From Hoplostethus atlanticus (Eukaryota; Chordata; Actinopteri; Trachichthyiformes; Trachichthyidae): a stretch of 64,000 bases of DNA. Below the pieces are notes generated by a model. That model was not told where the DNA came from and searched no databases. It saw nothing but the letters and a program-made list of their open reading frames with translations. Positions 17,944 through 33,320 of this stretch are shown piece after piece. The DNA lies in assembly GCA_034670405.1 (NCBI GenBank), contig JAXDDX010000038.1, positions 2,479,501 through 2,543,500 of the forward strand. Direction: 5' to 3'. Position 1 is the first letter of the stretch. The number at the start of each line of letters is the position of its first letter. Made by a program: the position numbers and the translations under genes.

Positions 17944-17986
17944 CTGCCCGGTCCCGCGTGTTTCTTGGGCGGCAGGAACCCCTCAT
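17944..17986 (-). CDS. Candidate alternative first coding exon of pfkfb4
   Basis: A locally GC-rich stretch (about 17.7-18.15 kb) on the - strand has an ATG at 17986 that reads MRGSCRPRNTRDRA and ends at a consensus donor (GCAG then GTAGGG). The phase after the last codon is 1, exactly what the pfkfb4 P-loop exon at 9483 needs, giving ...[13 protein letters not shown]. Alternative first exons are known in PFKFB genes (for example PFKFB1). It is speculative: the peptide is short and Arg-rich, and an unrelated promoter is equally possible. Confidence 0.25.
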
Positions 17987-18290
17987 TGTCCGGGTTTGAA
18001 GCCGTTCTTCCCAGCGTGCTGAGGGAGTGCGTCTCTTCGCGTCGCTCTCAGCACAGGCAGCAATGAATGAAGTGGGATCTGGGGAGAGGCGCACTTAGGT
18101 CTTTGTAAACACAGCGAGCGCTTATCTGTATTCCCGGGAAGTTTCAGTGCGAGCGGGGGTTCAAGACCTCCACCTGCTTAAAGTGGGGTCCTGCTTTAAG
18201 TTTGTTTCGACAACAGATTTGTATACATGCAGACGTATATGCGCCTGTGCGAGAATGACACATATTAAGTAAGTAACTCAGACAAAACAA

Positions 18291-18296
18291 TTTATT
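18291..18296 (-). terminator. Poly(A) signal of WASP-like gene
   Basis: TTTATT on + (AATAAA on -) lies 60 nt after the stop codon of the WASP-like gene, giving a very short 3' UTR. Confidence 0.6.
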
Positions 18297-18355
18297 TTAA
18301 ATGAGTTTAATGTGTATTATGGGACTGTTTTCCATCAGGTGGAGGCTTTATATTT

Positions 18356-21300
18356 CTACAGCTGCACCCCACTGTCAGGATCCTGCTCCTCTTGATCACC
18401 ACTTGTGCGATGCTGGAGATGCTGGTTCTGTCTGAATGCATCTCTCAGTGCAATAAGAATATGGTCGGGTTCTGCAGTTGATGGTGAGCCCACCTAACAC
18501 AACAAAACATTAAATATATAATTATTCATTCAATTATATATCACATCAATGTTTACAGAACTGTGATATTACTGGCCTCTTACTGGTCTGAAACTGATGC
18601 TCTTTTTGATCCTCTCTGGAACAGGTGGGGCAGGCACTGATGGAGGATGGGGGATCCAAGCGGGAAGAGGACTTACTATCTTCGAGACATGCTGAGAGGT
18701 GATGCTGCGCGGGACGGAGGGGAGAGGTGGCAAAGGCCCTTTCCTCAAAGTGAGGGAGATGGATGTCCCCGCAGCTCTCGACAATGTCTGAGAGACTGGC
18801 ACTGGTAGATACACAAAAAGAGCACCTAAAAAGACCTTTCATCACTCTTAATTTCATAAGTATTGATCAGAGTTTGTGTGGAGTCCTCTGCAGAAGTCGT
18901 TTAAAACAATATTTTTCAAGATTGAGCACCTCTGTTCTTCATCTCCCTCCGTACAGCCTCCGGTCCCCCCAGGTTGTCGATGATGCAGTGAACGACCTCA
19001 GAAATGTTTTTGTCTTTCATGTCCCCTTCACTGAGCCCTGCCAGCCGCAACAGCTTCCTCATAGCAGGGTCTAGTTCCCTAAACTGCACAGATACAACAG
19101 AGAATTTGACTGATTTGTTCTTTACGTCTAGACGGGGACTAATTATATCTGTGACACTGTGATATTGCCAATTCCAAGTTTGTGATGTTTATGTGAGTAG
19201 AGTAGTTGTTTGACTGCTCATATGGCTCATGCATTTGCTCATCATGTGTTTGATTTGGCTCACTGAATCGGTTGTTGGTGTAACTGTCGTGGATGGCCTA
19301 TGCATGCTGAAATATTTCTCTTGGTCCAAGCGGTCCAGCGATTTTCATTCTAAGGAGAACAGAAACATACAGTTAACCACCACATTAGCCCTCTGCTCTC
19401 TCCTCCACTTTATTATTATATAGCAGCAGAGATATTAAAATTTAGAGGCCTGTGGTGATGTATTCCTCACCCTGACTCAGCTGAGGCACTCGTCTCAGAT
19501 CTGCCTTGCTCTGGGCTGCTGCCTGTTGAACCATCCTCTTTGTCAGCATATGTCATCTTAATCCAGCCACTCGTCTTCTCTGAGGAACAGAGGAAGCAAG
19601 TGAGAAGTGGACAGGTGGGAGAAACGGGGGAGTGAATTCTTGACGGAAGGGAAAGGAGAGAAAGATAATGGCTTAAAAGGAAATGGGAGAGAATGAGAGA
19701 GAGATGAGAGTGGTGAAATCGAATAATAGACAGACAGAGAGAGCGATAGTGATGAATTAGCCATTGGTCTGCTTGCCTGTGGAGGGAGAAAACATCTTTA
19801 ATATAAATGTGTCTGGGTGTGTGAGTTGGCTACATGTTGTTCCTCTGACCTTGGGTTCTTTGGATGTTCTCCACTGCCACACAGAGTCCCTCTGCCTCAG
19901 TCTCATCTGCAAAGTTCAGGCCTGCCTGGTGGCCCTGAGGAAACACAGCAAGCTAGCCGTGAACCAGCTCAGAACCAATACTTGAACATGTTGCATTCAC
20001 TGACACTTTCTAACCCACCAACTTGCCCACTAAAGGGATTATTAGAGTTACTGATAACTGCAAACGGACAAAAGTCTTATTAACTCAGACCTCCCTACTT
20101 GAATTAAAGAAATGAATGAATGGATCAATATATAAAATAAATAAATGAATCATTAAATGTGTTCACAATAAGGGTCACTTACATCTGAAGGGAATGTGTG
20201 GAAGAACGTGCGAGTTGCAGTGTACTTGAATGGAGTGTACAGCTCCTGCTCCCATAGTAACTTGGCTTGCTGTGTATAAGGAAAGGAAAGGAAAGGAAGT
20301 AATTGTTGTACAGTTTGTTATAGTGCTTACCTCAGGAATAATACAGGCACACCCATCAAAATAAGATTCTCTATTGTTTCTCAAAGAAACTGTAAACTCA
20401 CATACAGTGATCTAGATAGAGGAAATTACCACAGATATACAGACATATCAGCAATCCCATGTCTGCAAATATACACACGTGAACACAGGGAGAGAGAGAG
20501 AGAAACAAAGTCAATAGGCACAGTTATCTATTAGCAACACAGTTACAAGGAAGAGTTTACACTGAATGCCCAATGTCCCAATTTAAGTTGTTAATGATAA
20601 AATGTTGTTAGGTTTTTCATTTATTTCACTGAGGGAAGTGACGGGTGTTAGGCTCCAACTAATTATGTAGTTCTTCTTACCTTGACACTGTAGAGACGTA
20701 GAAAGTGGGAGTTCACGGAGTGATCTTCAATAAGACACACCACTCCACAACACAAATAGCTCCAGCCTCGGTTCCCACTCTGTGTCTCCTTGGCTACTAG
20801 CACCTGTGCTACTGCAGAGGCAACCAACTGAAATACATCCATAGTCATATCACAATCCAACAATAAAATATACATACTGTATACTGCAGTTATATGTGTG
20901 CAAACACTTGAGTCCAAGACAAATTTCCCCACGGGGACAATAAAGTATATTGTATTGTATTGTATAAATATTACTATATATGAGTATATATTCAGTATAT
21001 GAAATCCATCATAATACTAAGGTGAGGAAGACCGGTTGTCTGCTGATAAATACAGGCCCATCTTCACACTGCCCTTTTTAGCCAAGGTTTTAGAAAAAAA
21101 TGCTATGACTTCTATGACTCAAAATAATCGTTGAGAAATTTCAGTCTGGCTTTAGAGCACTTCATAAAACGGGAAGGAATTTTATTAGATCATTTGAGAA
21201 ACTGGGTTGGTTCACTGGTTTGACTCCTACTTTCCAAAATAATATTTTCATTCACCATATAGGCAACTCATCCTCAGCAGGGGTCCCTCAGGGTTCAATT

Positions 21301-22197
21301 GTAGGCTCTATGTTATTCTTATTTATGAATTGTTTTTGAACTGTGTTTCATCATTCTTGTCCTGTTTTTATATTTTCTGCTTCTCTTTTGCTTTCCTTAC
21401 TTTTGCTGTTGATTAGATCTGTTTTGTGTTTTTTACACCTATGTAAAGCGCTTTCTAATTGCAGTACTATTATCTAATAATTATTATTATTATATCATAT
21501 TATATCTATACCTATCTCCACAACTGTAACCACTCCAGTACACAGTAGCAAGGTGTGTCAGCCAAAAGTAAACCACAAACAAAACAGCAGCCCTCACAGA
21601 CAACCCTTTCATTCACCAGGCTTGATCACTGCTACTGATAGCATGAAGTCAACCTCTGGCAAAAACAAATATTAAAGTTACTGACTGAAATGAGATATAA
21701 TACTGGGAGATGGGCACCACATTGTAGATTGTAGACTGGCTAAAGCTACACTGATATCGACTACACCAACAGCTTAATAGCTGCAAATCCATGATAATAC
21801 CACACCTAAACTGTTATCACCCAGAAAAGTACATTTTGAAAAGGGGGAGAGAAGAAAAGGCCAGTCCCAGACAAGCTGTACATGCAGGCTGGATATGCTC
21901 AGTGAAAAGTAGCAACACTATATGTGTGATCACTTTGTGTTTTCAGTCAGATTCCAGCAAATTAGATCAGATTCATTAAGGGTGTTAATATGAGGTCAGT
22001 TTATTTGGAATAAGAGTAAACTTGTCATGTTACTCAATTATTAGACTGCACGTAAACGTCATTTATTCTTTAAAGTGATTGTAATGAAATGGACTGACCT
22101 TACACTGGGGTCCCAGAAGAGCGACGAGGAGGCCTTTCTCACGGACAGACAGCAGATCACTCAACACCTGACATCCAGAGTCCAGACAGGAGGCCAT
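18356..22197 (-). CDS. Divergent WASP-family protein (WH1 + GBD-like + Pro-rich), compact
   Basis: WASP proteins link Cdc42 and other signals to the Arp2/3 complex. Exons on - are 22099-22197, 20681-20827, 20183-20269, 19850-19934, 19471-19579, 19264-19306, 18930-19083, 18584-18801 and 18356-18493: 1080 nt, 359 aa, with all phases closing. WH1 occupies about 1-139 (LLWEQELYTPFKYTATRTFF, then GHQAGLNFADETEA). Residues 191-241 match the helical part of the GTPase-binding domain (LDPAMRKLLRLAGLSEGD ... GGPEAVRREM). A proline-rich stretch spans about 242-314 (GPLPPLPSVP, SVPAPPVPERIKK). The tail contains ILIALRDAFRQ and then SGDQEEQDPDSG, resembling the central motif. Missing are an obvious CRIB core (ISxPxxFxHxxHVG), a canonical WH2 motif and the terminal acidic tryptophan. 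The sixth exon is the least certain. It is much shorter than WASP or N-WASP (about 500 aa). I am sure of the family but not of the orthologue. Confidence 0.82.
20926..20968 (+). repeat. LINE-type 3' tail with ATTGT repeats
   Basis: The sequence AAATTTCCCCACGGGGACAA followed by TAAAGT and (ATTGT)n is a typical 3' end of fish LINE copies. Only the tail is seen. Confidence 0.45.
21037..21480 (+). mobile_element. Decayed L2-clade LINE fragment
   Basis: The + strand at 21044-21100 reads DKYRPIFTLPFLAKVLEK. This is followed by FQSGFRALH near 21143 and GVPQGSIVGSMLFLF near 21280, three conserved blocks of the reverse-transcriptase domain of CR1/L2-type LINEs. They are far closer together than in an intact element and are separated by stops, so this is an internally deleted dead copy. 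The 3' part ends with TGTAAAGCGCTTTCTAATTG, typical of the L2 tail. It lies in intron 1 of the WASP-like gene. Confidence 0.75.
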
Positions 22198-23264
22198 CCC
22201 TTACACCTTACTTTTTTACCTTCCCTCGTTCTACTATTTCTACCTCGTCTCTTTGTCCTTTCTAGATATATCTACTCAAAGTCCAGATCCTAACTGGTTT
22301 GAATGGCAATCTTGATTATGCTGTGGACAAAACAGTTTTCAGTACACTGCCTCCTCATGCAAATCTGTTTGATGATTCAGTCACCAACTCACTGACTGTA
22401 TATAGGATACAGGATAGGGAGAAGTGTGAAGGGTTAATGTTGTAAACTCAAGATGTATAAGTACAGAAAAACAGCTATTGATTTGGAGTATTTCTTTTTG
22501 CTTGCAATAGATTTTGTGACCATCCTTGAACTTAAATATTAGGACAAATTAACTGTATGAAGGGTAATTTTTGGACCTTAAACTTATTAGTATTAGAATA
22601 TACTATATTTAATATACTTATAACACTATAAAAACAATAATTGCTAGTTAATAAATAATTGCTTATTTTGTGACCTATTAATATAACCAGTTTCAAGTCT
22701 TCACCCTCTCACATCATGCTTCCAGTTAAGGCTGCTCACTAAGGCTGTCGTGCAGTGATCAGTTCATTCAACATTCAACCAAACATTATCTGTCCCACAG
22801 CTAAAATCTCATTGAGAGACACTGGGCAGCGTTAACAGCTTGGCAGGGGCTCTCAGAGGAAGGTTTTCAAGGCAAAGGGAAGTGTCTAGTAAGACTGATG
22901 GATCATAAATGTCAGACAGTTATTGTACTGTGTGCAAGAGGTTAACAACTTGACCTCCCATGGTTTTACTGTTCCTGAATGTGTCCTGTATGGACACACG
23001 TGTTCCTGTATGTGTCATAATATCCGCAGTAGGAGCCATCTTTCTAATGTTGGTACTACATTAGCACATTCTTTCTCAGGTGTGGTCAAATAGAGTGGTA
23101 GAGGCATAATGAAACAGAGACTGGCTGAAACATTTCTTACATTTCTTGATTTCCCCCTTGACATGTTTTAACACGTAAGCAGCAAACCCCTCAGCATCAA
23201 AAGGTAGTTGTCTGTACTATTGCCTGATACAGTGACACAACACGGTTATAAAACATAGAAAACA
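22198..23264. other. Spacer between WASP-like gene and mapkapk3
   Basis: This should contain the promoter of the WASP-like gene just above 22197 and the end of mapkapk3. I see no exon, CpG-rich island or recognisable repeat. Confidence 0.35.
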
Positions 23265-23270
23265 TTTATT
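23265..23270 (-). terminator. Poly(A) signal of mapkapk3
   Basis: AATAAA on - at 127 nt below the stop codon. Confidence 0.6.
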
Positions 23271-23396
23271 TAAAATGTTAGAACAGTGGCAATCAAAATG
23301 AAAAACATTGATCAGACTATTATGTGCTGGTGATGGAAAGAATGAAAAACAAGTAACAAGTGATTCATGGACACGCTCACTCTCTCATGACACATT

Positions 23397-27647
<4,251 letters not shown>

Positions 27648-28600
27648 CTAAAAAAGTCAGATCAAATGTCATCAGTCCCTGCCACAGCCAGTGTCCAGTG
27701 TCATCCTAGTCGACCCGCGTGCCACCCAAGGACCGTTCTTTCACTTCTTGAGGCAATTTAATGTCCTGTAAGAAAGGGTATGCTGGAAAAGGGCGGCGAT
27801 CAGAAATTAGAAAAGTAACATTGGCATTTCCCCAAGATTCCACACAAACGCCGGATGTTTACATAACAGCACACACAGATTATCTGAAAAAGATCTGATG
27901 CCCCTCCCGCAGTCAGCCTGGTCCTCCTCACCGTTATCTGCCTCTTCCTGCTGGGTACACCAAACCTCTCCAAGTCCCTTACGTCAGCGCGGAGCGGGTC
28001 AAATTCATTCACCATTCACGGGTTTCTTAAAGGAGCCACCACGCGTAAAGACGCACAATGGAGAAAGGATAGACATGAAGACCAAGAGCCCGACCAGACC
28101 TTGAAACGCCCCGCTGCGCACTTTCCTCTTGCAAGATGCGCACTTTAGGTTTTGTAAACCGAGGCATCTAACATGATACGCAATAGCTACGTGGCTTTCC
28201 GTACGCACCCGAAATCCTGTACTATCTCTGTTACTCCCACATGTTTCATCGTGTAAGCAAACAAGTCATAATAACCACTGACTTCACCCACTATCTACAC
28301 CTTGCAAGTTTCAGGAGGTGTCGGCTCAAAACGTGAGGGCTTTGGTGGTGTTCCTTACACCTTTTCTGTTTATCAATCACAAATACCTGTAATTCTTTTG
28401 ATATTGGTTCTTTATTTATCCATTCAGCCAAATTTACATTATTATTCCAATTCCTGGCAAAATGATTTCCTTTCCTTTCCTGTGTCTGCGTGGTTAACTC
28501 CCCACACAGGAAAGCCATGGTGAACTCTGCTGAACTAATGTTTTCCACAGTGAAATGGCTTTCTGTGCTCACGTGCTTGCCGGATTCCTGGACCAATCTC
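27648..28600. other. mapkapk3 5' flank and uroc1 downstream region
   Basis: The part up to about 28250 is locally GC-richer and contains a TACGTCAG motif near 27979, so it may hold the promoter and an untranslated first exon of mapkapk3. A consensus acceptor on - borders 27647. No protein-coding exon is recognised. Confidence 0.4.
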
Positions 28601-29262
28601 TCTACTTGACATTTTGTAAAATATGCCTGTAATAAATAAAGCTTTTTCTAGCCTATTCGGTTTAGCTGCTTTATCACCAATTCATCCATTTGGCTTTGTA
28701 TGGACAATAAACTGTTCATCATAAGAAGCCTGTTGAATTTTTTCAGCTTTAAATTTGAATTTTGAAAATGTATTTTTTTTAGCTTGTCTATCCTGGTAGA
28801 CAATTTGGTCTTTCCTGGTGTTTATACATGGTATCCTAGCAGCCTTAAAGAGCTCACACTGCTTTCCTTGTAATGTACTTTTTAAAACTCATTTAAAGGT
28901 CACTGAACCTTTCATTTACAGCACTGTTGGAAAACTATTTTTGAAATAGAAATAACTCATAAGAGTTTTAACTTTATACAAGCTTGCAATTTAATTTTCA
29001 GCAAAACAAAAGAATATCTCTCCACATCTTACAGGTCAAATTGATCAAACATCCTAGCACTCTAGTGCAGCTCTAAGCATTCATCAACAGCATATTTGAC
29101 ATCACTGACAAATCATTAACTTGTATTTTCAAAATATTTTTTGCAAACAAATTAGATGTCTGCAGTGTATCCTTTTAACACTCATGTTATCTGCACTATT
29201 ACAGCTACAGATTCCTTTGCTGAGTGGCTGTAGCTGGCTGTCACCCTATGCTGAAGTCTTGG
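28600..29262 (-). other. Region below uroc1 stop, 3' UTR or spacer
   Basis: AT-rich, with no open reading frame of interest. I could not assign a single convincing uroc1 poly(A) signal. Confidence 0.3.
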
Positions 29263-32200
29263 CTAACCCTGCAGAGCACAGTCCAACACATGCTCATCCT
29301 GTACAGGGAAGGGCATGGTGACTTGCAGCTCACTGTGCTCCTCCATAGTGCGTTGGATGGTCTCATAGGCATTGGAGTTCCCAGACCAGCAGCGACGAGC
29401 CACCTGTAGCATCCAGGAACATAGAGATTAGATCCCATCAGTGTTGCCAAGGTAAACATCATCTACAATCTGAGGGACATGTTTGACATCTCATGACAAT
29501 TTGTGATCTTTGACATCAGTGATGTTTGTCATCACTGAAGTTGCAATCCCACAAGTTCCTCTTCTATCTACTTTCTCACCCCGTTGGAAACGTCCCAGTT
29601 GAGCATCAGACTGGCGCGCTTTGCTGCAGCCTCAGACCCGTCCAGAAGCAGACCGAACCCTCCGTTCATCACCTCACCCCTAGGGGAGGCAAGGGATATA
29701 TTGACTTAGGTGACGGGGGTGAGGACAACAAGATGATAAAGCTAAATTCAAACAGGGCCCTGAATAGGAGTATCACTCCATAAAACACTGTGATGGATTC
29801 TAACAATTGACCCTTCACATAGCACTAGTGTATTTGGCGGATAGGATAACCTTACATTACATTACATTACATTACAGTCATTTAGCAGACGCTTTTATCC
29901 AAAGCGACTTACAATAAGTGCATTCAACATAGGTAGGCAAGAAAACTACTAGTCACCAGAAATCGTAAGTGCATTTCCTTCCTAAACAAGCAACTAAGAG
30001 CATAACTAGTGTTAAGGTAAGAGTGCAATAAGTTAGCAACCTACTTTATCTTAAACAAATGAGACAAATAAGAGAATCAAATAAACAAGAGCTAAGACAA
30101 ATATGTGAACCAAATAAACAAGAGCTAAGACAAATAAGTGTATCAAATAAACAAGAGCCAATAAACAAGAGCTCAGACACATAATTGACGACAAATAGGC
30201 AAGGCTAAGAGGAAGGGTCAGGGTAGTGTTTCCTGAAGATTACCTTACCAGCCAACTCCTCCACCATTGTGCAGGGATACCCATGTGGCGCCCCTGAATG
30301 CATCACCGACAAAGTTCTGGACCGCCATGTCTGTAAGGGGGAGGCATGAGGGTGAGCTGTCACTTTGATTCTTTTTACATTATTCTTATGGTATTTATGT
30401 GACAGGAAAGCTGGGAAAGAGAAAAAGCGGATTATATGCAACCAAGGTCACTCGCATCAATTTGCATACTAGTCAGTAGTAACCAGTAATAGCTTGAGAA
30501 TAGAAATACTGTGTGGGCAGCATGTACCAGCACAGAAAGCAGAGCCATCATACACGTTGGAGGTTTCTCTGAAGGGGCTGTCTGTGCCACTGACATCATG
30601 ATGGTCCCTGCTAATAACCACAGGAGCCTGAGCAAGAGAAACAACACAACACACTGTCACTGAAAAAGCCAGAAGACCAAATATTGAAACCCCTATGAAA
30701 ACTTGCAAACAGCTCTAGCATGTGAATATGAAACTAGTTGACAGTAGATCCTCTTACTGAAACTCTCCCATCAGCAATAGCTTGGTTGATAGCCAATGCA
30801 ATGCAGACTCTGCCCCTCTGGTCTGAGTAGAGGATTCTGGCTTGGGATCCCACCACCTAAACACAGAGAATAAACAGAGGCGATCACATGAGAACATATC
30901 TTGTCTACTGGTGTGTTGTTTGCATTGTGATGGTAAATGCAGACATAGGCTGTCCAGAATGTTACTGGCCATGTTGTGTTTTCCAGCCTCTCTGATCCAG
31001 CGGATGTTGTCGTTGTACTGCTGTCTGACGCATTCAGTCACAGTGGCACCAATCTCCACCAGGACAGTAGCAGCAATGTCATCGGTTGCCGCAAGGTCTT
31101 GGGGGTCGCCAGAGGTACACACCCAGCGGAATGGCCCAAAGCCCAATGAGAAAATGTCCCTGTGGCAAAGGCAGAGGACGACAGCGATCACAGGCAATTT
31201 AGTGCAAGAAGAAAACAGTTGATCACAGTTTGTTGCCCTTGCTCTTTCAAGATGGTGTGAACATCTTTCAGTGTTTCAACTGCCTAAGGCCAAATGCTAT
31301 TATTCTGCTGCTGGTTCAACCTTGCCTTCAACCAAACCATAAAACTCATGACTCACCCCATAATGTGCTGGACATAAGAGGGGTAGCGGAACTCTGTTGC
31401 TCCACCACCAATCTTCTCTACCTCTGCTCCTGTAGAAAGAGAAAGGAAAAACGAGACTCGTTATCAATCTGACATGGACTGAAATATTACTGGTAATATC
31501 TCCTGTGTGTGCATGTGTGTGTATGTTGAACCACTTACCAGCTCTCTGGGCCTCCAGGAGAAAAGCATTGCCATAGTCCCAGAAGAACATGCCTGCATCA
31601 GACAGCTTGTTGATGGCTCTTACCTGTCTACAGAGGCTGTGACAGTATATAAACACCCAAACTTTTATCTTAAGATTTATACATGTCAGAGAATATACAA
31701 TAATGTCATAGGTCATATTTCTGGTGATATTTCTGACCTCTCATGCACCACGGTGCAGAAACGGCTGGGATCGGTGGACATGAGCTGGTTAGCCTGGTGG
31801 AAGCTGAGCTGGACTGGGTAGTAGCCTCCACTGAATGGGTTGTGAAGGGAGGTCTGGTCTGAACCCAAATCCACCAGGAGCTCCTCTGTCCTCTCATACT
31901 CCAACAGCAGCCTCTCCCTGGCAGGGGAGGCCACACAGAGGTTCAGAAAACAGAACAAGAGTAGCAGTGGCTACTAAGTAACACAGGGCGGCTGCTTCCC
32001 TGTAGACTTGGGTCTGGGTAGCATAAAAGTTTTGCCTCTCACTCACCATAAGTCGACAATGTTGCCATGGTAACCCAGACTGAGAGGAGTCTTGGAGCTC
32101 TTGGCCTCTCTGTAAGACACTAAATAATAAGTACTGTATCGCATAGCAATAGAAACAGAACCATTGGTAGAGTTTGGATAGGATCTATTATGGGTTACAT

Positions 32201-33288
32201 CCTGCTGTAAAGGGTCATATTAAAAAAGTATGAATTTTTCAATGATGTTGACAATCATAAGTTCCATGTATGCATGCATCTTTTACTCGTTGTTACCTGA
32301 TGCGCTTAATGCAGTGCTCCAAGCTACTAGTAATCTCCATTAACCAGCCCTGCTCATGTCTCTTTCTGAGAGGACCTTCATCCACCTACAGAGGAACAAA
32401 TTCACACAATCTCAAAATCCTCCTGCCATTCATCTAGCACTGATCCGCATAACACTAAATAACACTTGATAAATGACTTGACAACAACTGACCTCTGCAA
32501 TGACCCCCACACAACCAGCAATGACGGCAGCTTTTGCCTGAGCTCCACTCATTCCCCCAAGCCCAGAGGTCACAAAGACACGCCCCCTCAAATCCCCAGA
32601 ACCCAGGTACCGCCGTCCCGCATTCAGCAAAGTCAGCTATGTAGAAAAAGACCCGGCAAATAAATGGAAAGAAGTATTAAAGGTAATTACACCCTACAGG
32701 TATTTCATGGACTAATGGAGTTTGCATTCTAGAGCGTGGTCATTTTTCATTTTTGACAAACCATAGTGCCATGGACGATCCCTTGAGGCCCAATGTAGCA
32801 GTAGCTTCCTGCAGTCATTTGACCATACCTGAAAATGGACAAACAACACATCTGCACCCAAATAGTAAAGACAACAACGCTGCTCTGTCTATTCAGGACT
32901 GCACTTCATAATAAATAATGGAGAAAGTGAATGACTTACAAACAAATTAAAAACATCTTAAACACTTACATTGATACACCAAGGGCAAACATCTTTTCAT
33001 ACTGTTCTCTGGAAGAGTAATTCGGAATAACCTGAGTGAAGCGTAGAGATGAGACAACATGATTGAGATGAGTGACAGCATGATTAAATGGAGATGCATG
33101 TGCACTACATGTAATATGACATTCTCAGGTCAGGTGTGTGTTGTGCAGTTACCATGCCATTGGTGATGATGGCACGGGGCGAGGAAGGCAGGCTGGGGAA
33201 CAGGCCCATGGGATGACCACTGTACATTACCAGAGTTTGCTCATCCGTCATCACGCTCAGGTAATGCATCACTAGTCGGAACTGTGCT

Positions 33289-33320
<32 letters not shown>

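Noticed and set aside
17884..18066. A 60-codon open frame on + (MSNGKSQKSAV...)
   Set aside because: No similarity, no splice partners; best explained as chance openness in a GC-rich promoter-like patch.
30065..30185. Spaced repeats resembling a CRISPR array
   Set aside because: The units are contiguous, diverged minisatellite copies within a transposable element in a vertebrate intron; there are no unique spacers.
30842..31222. A 126-codon + strand open frame
   Set aside because: Antisense to uroc1 exons; the sense translation clearly matches urocanase.
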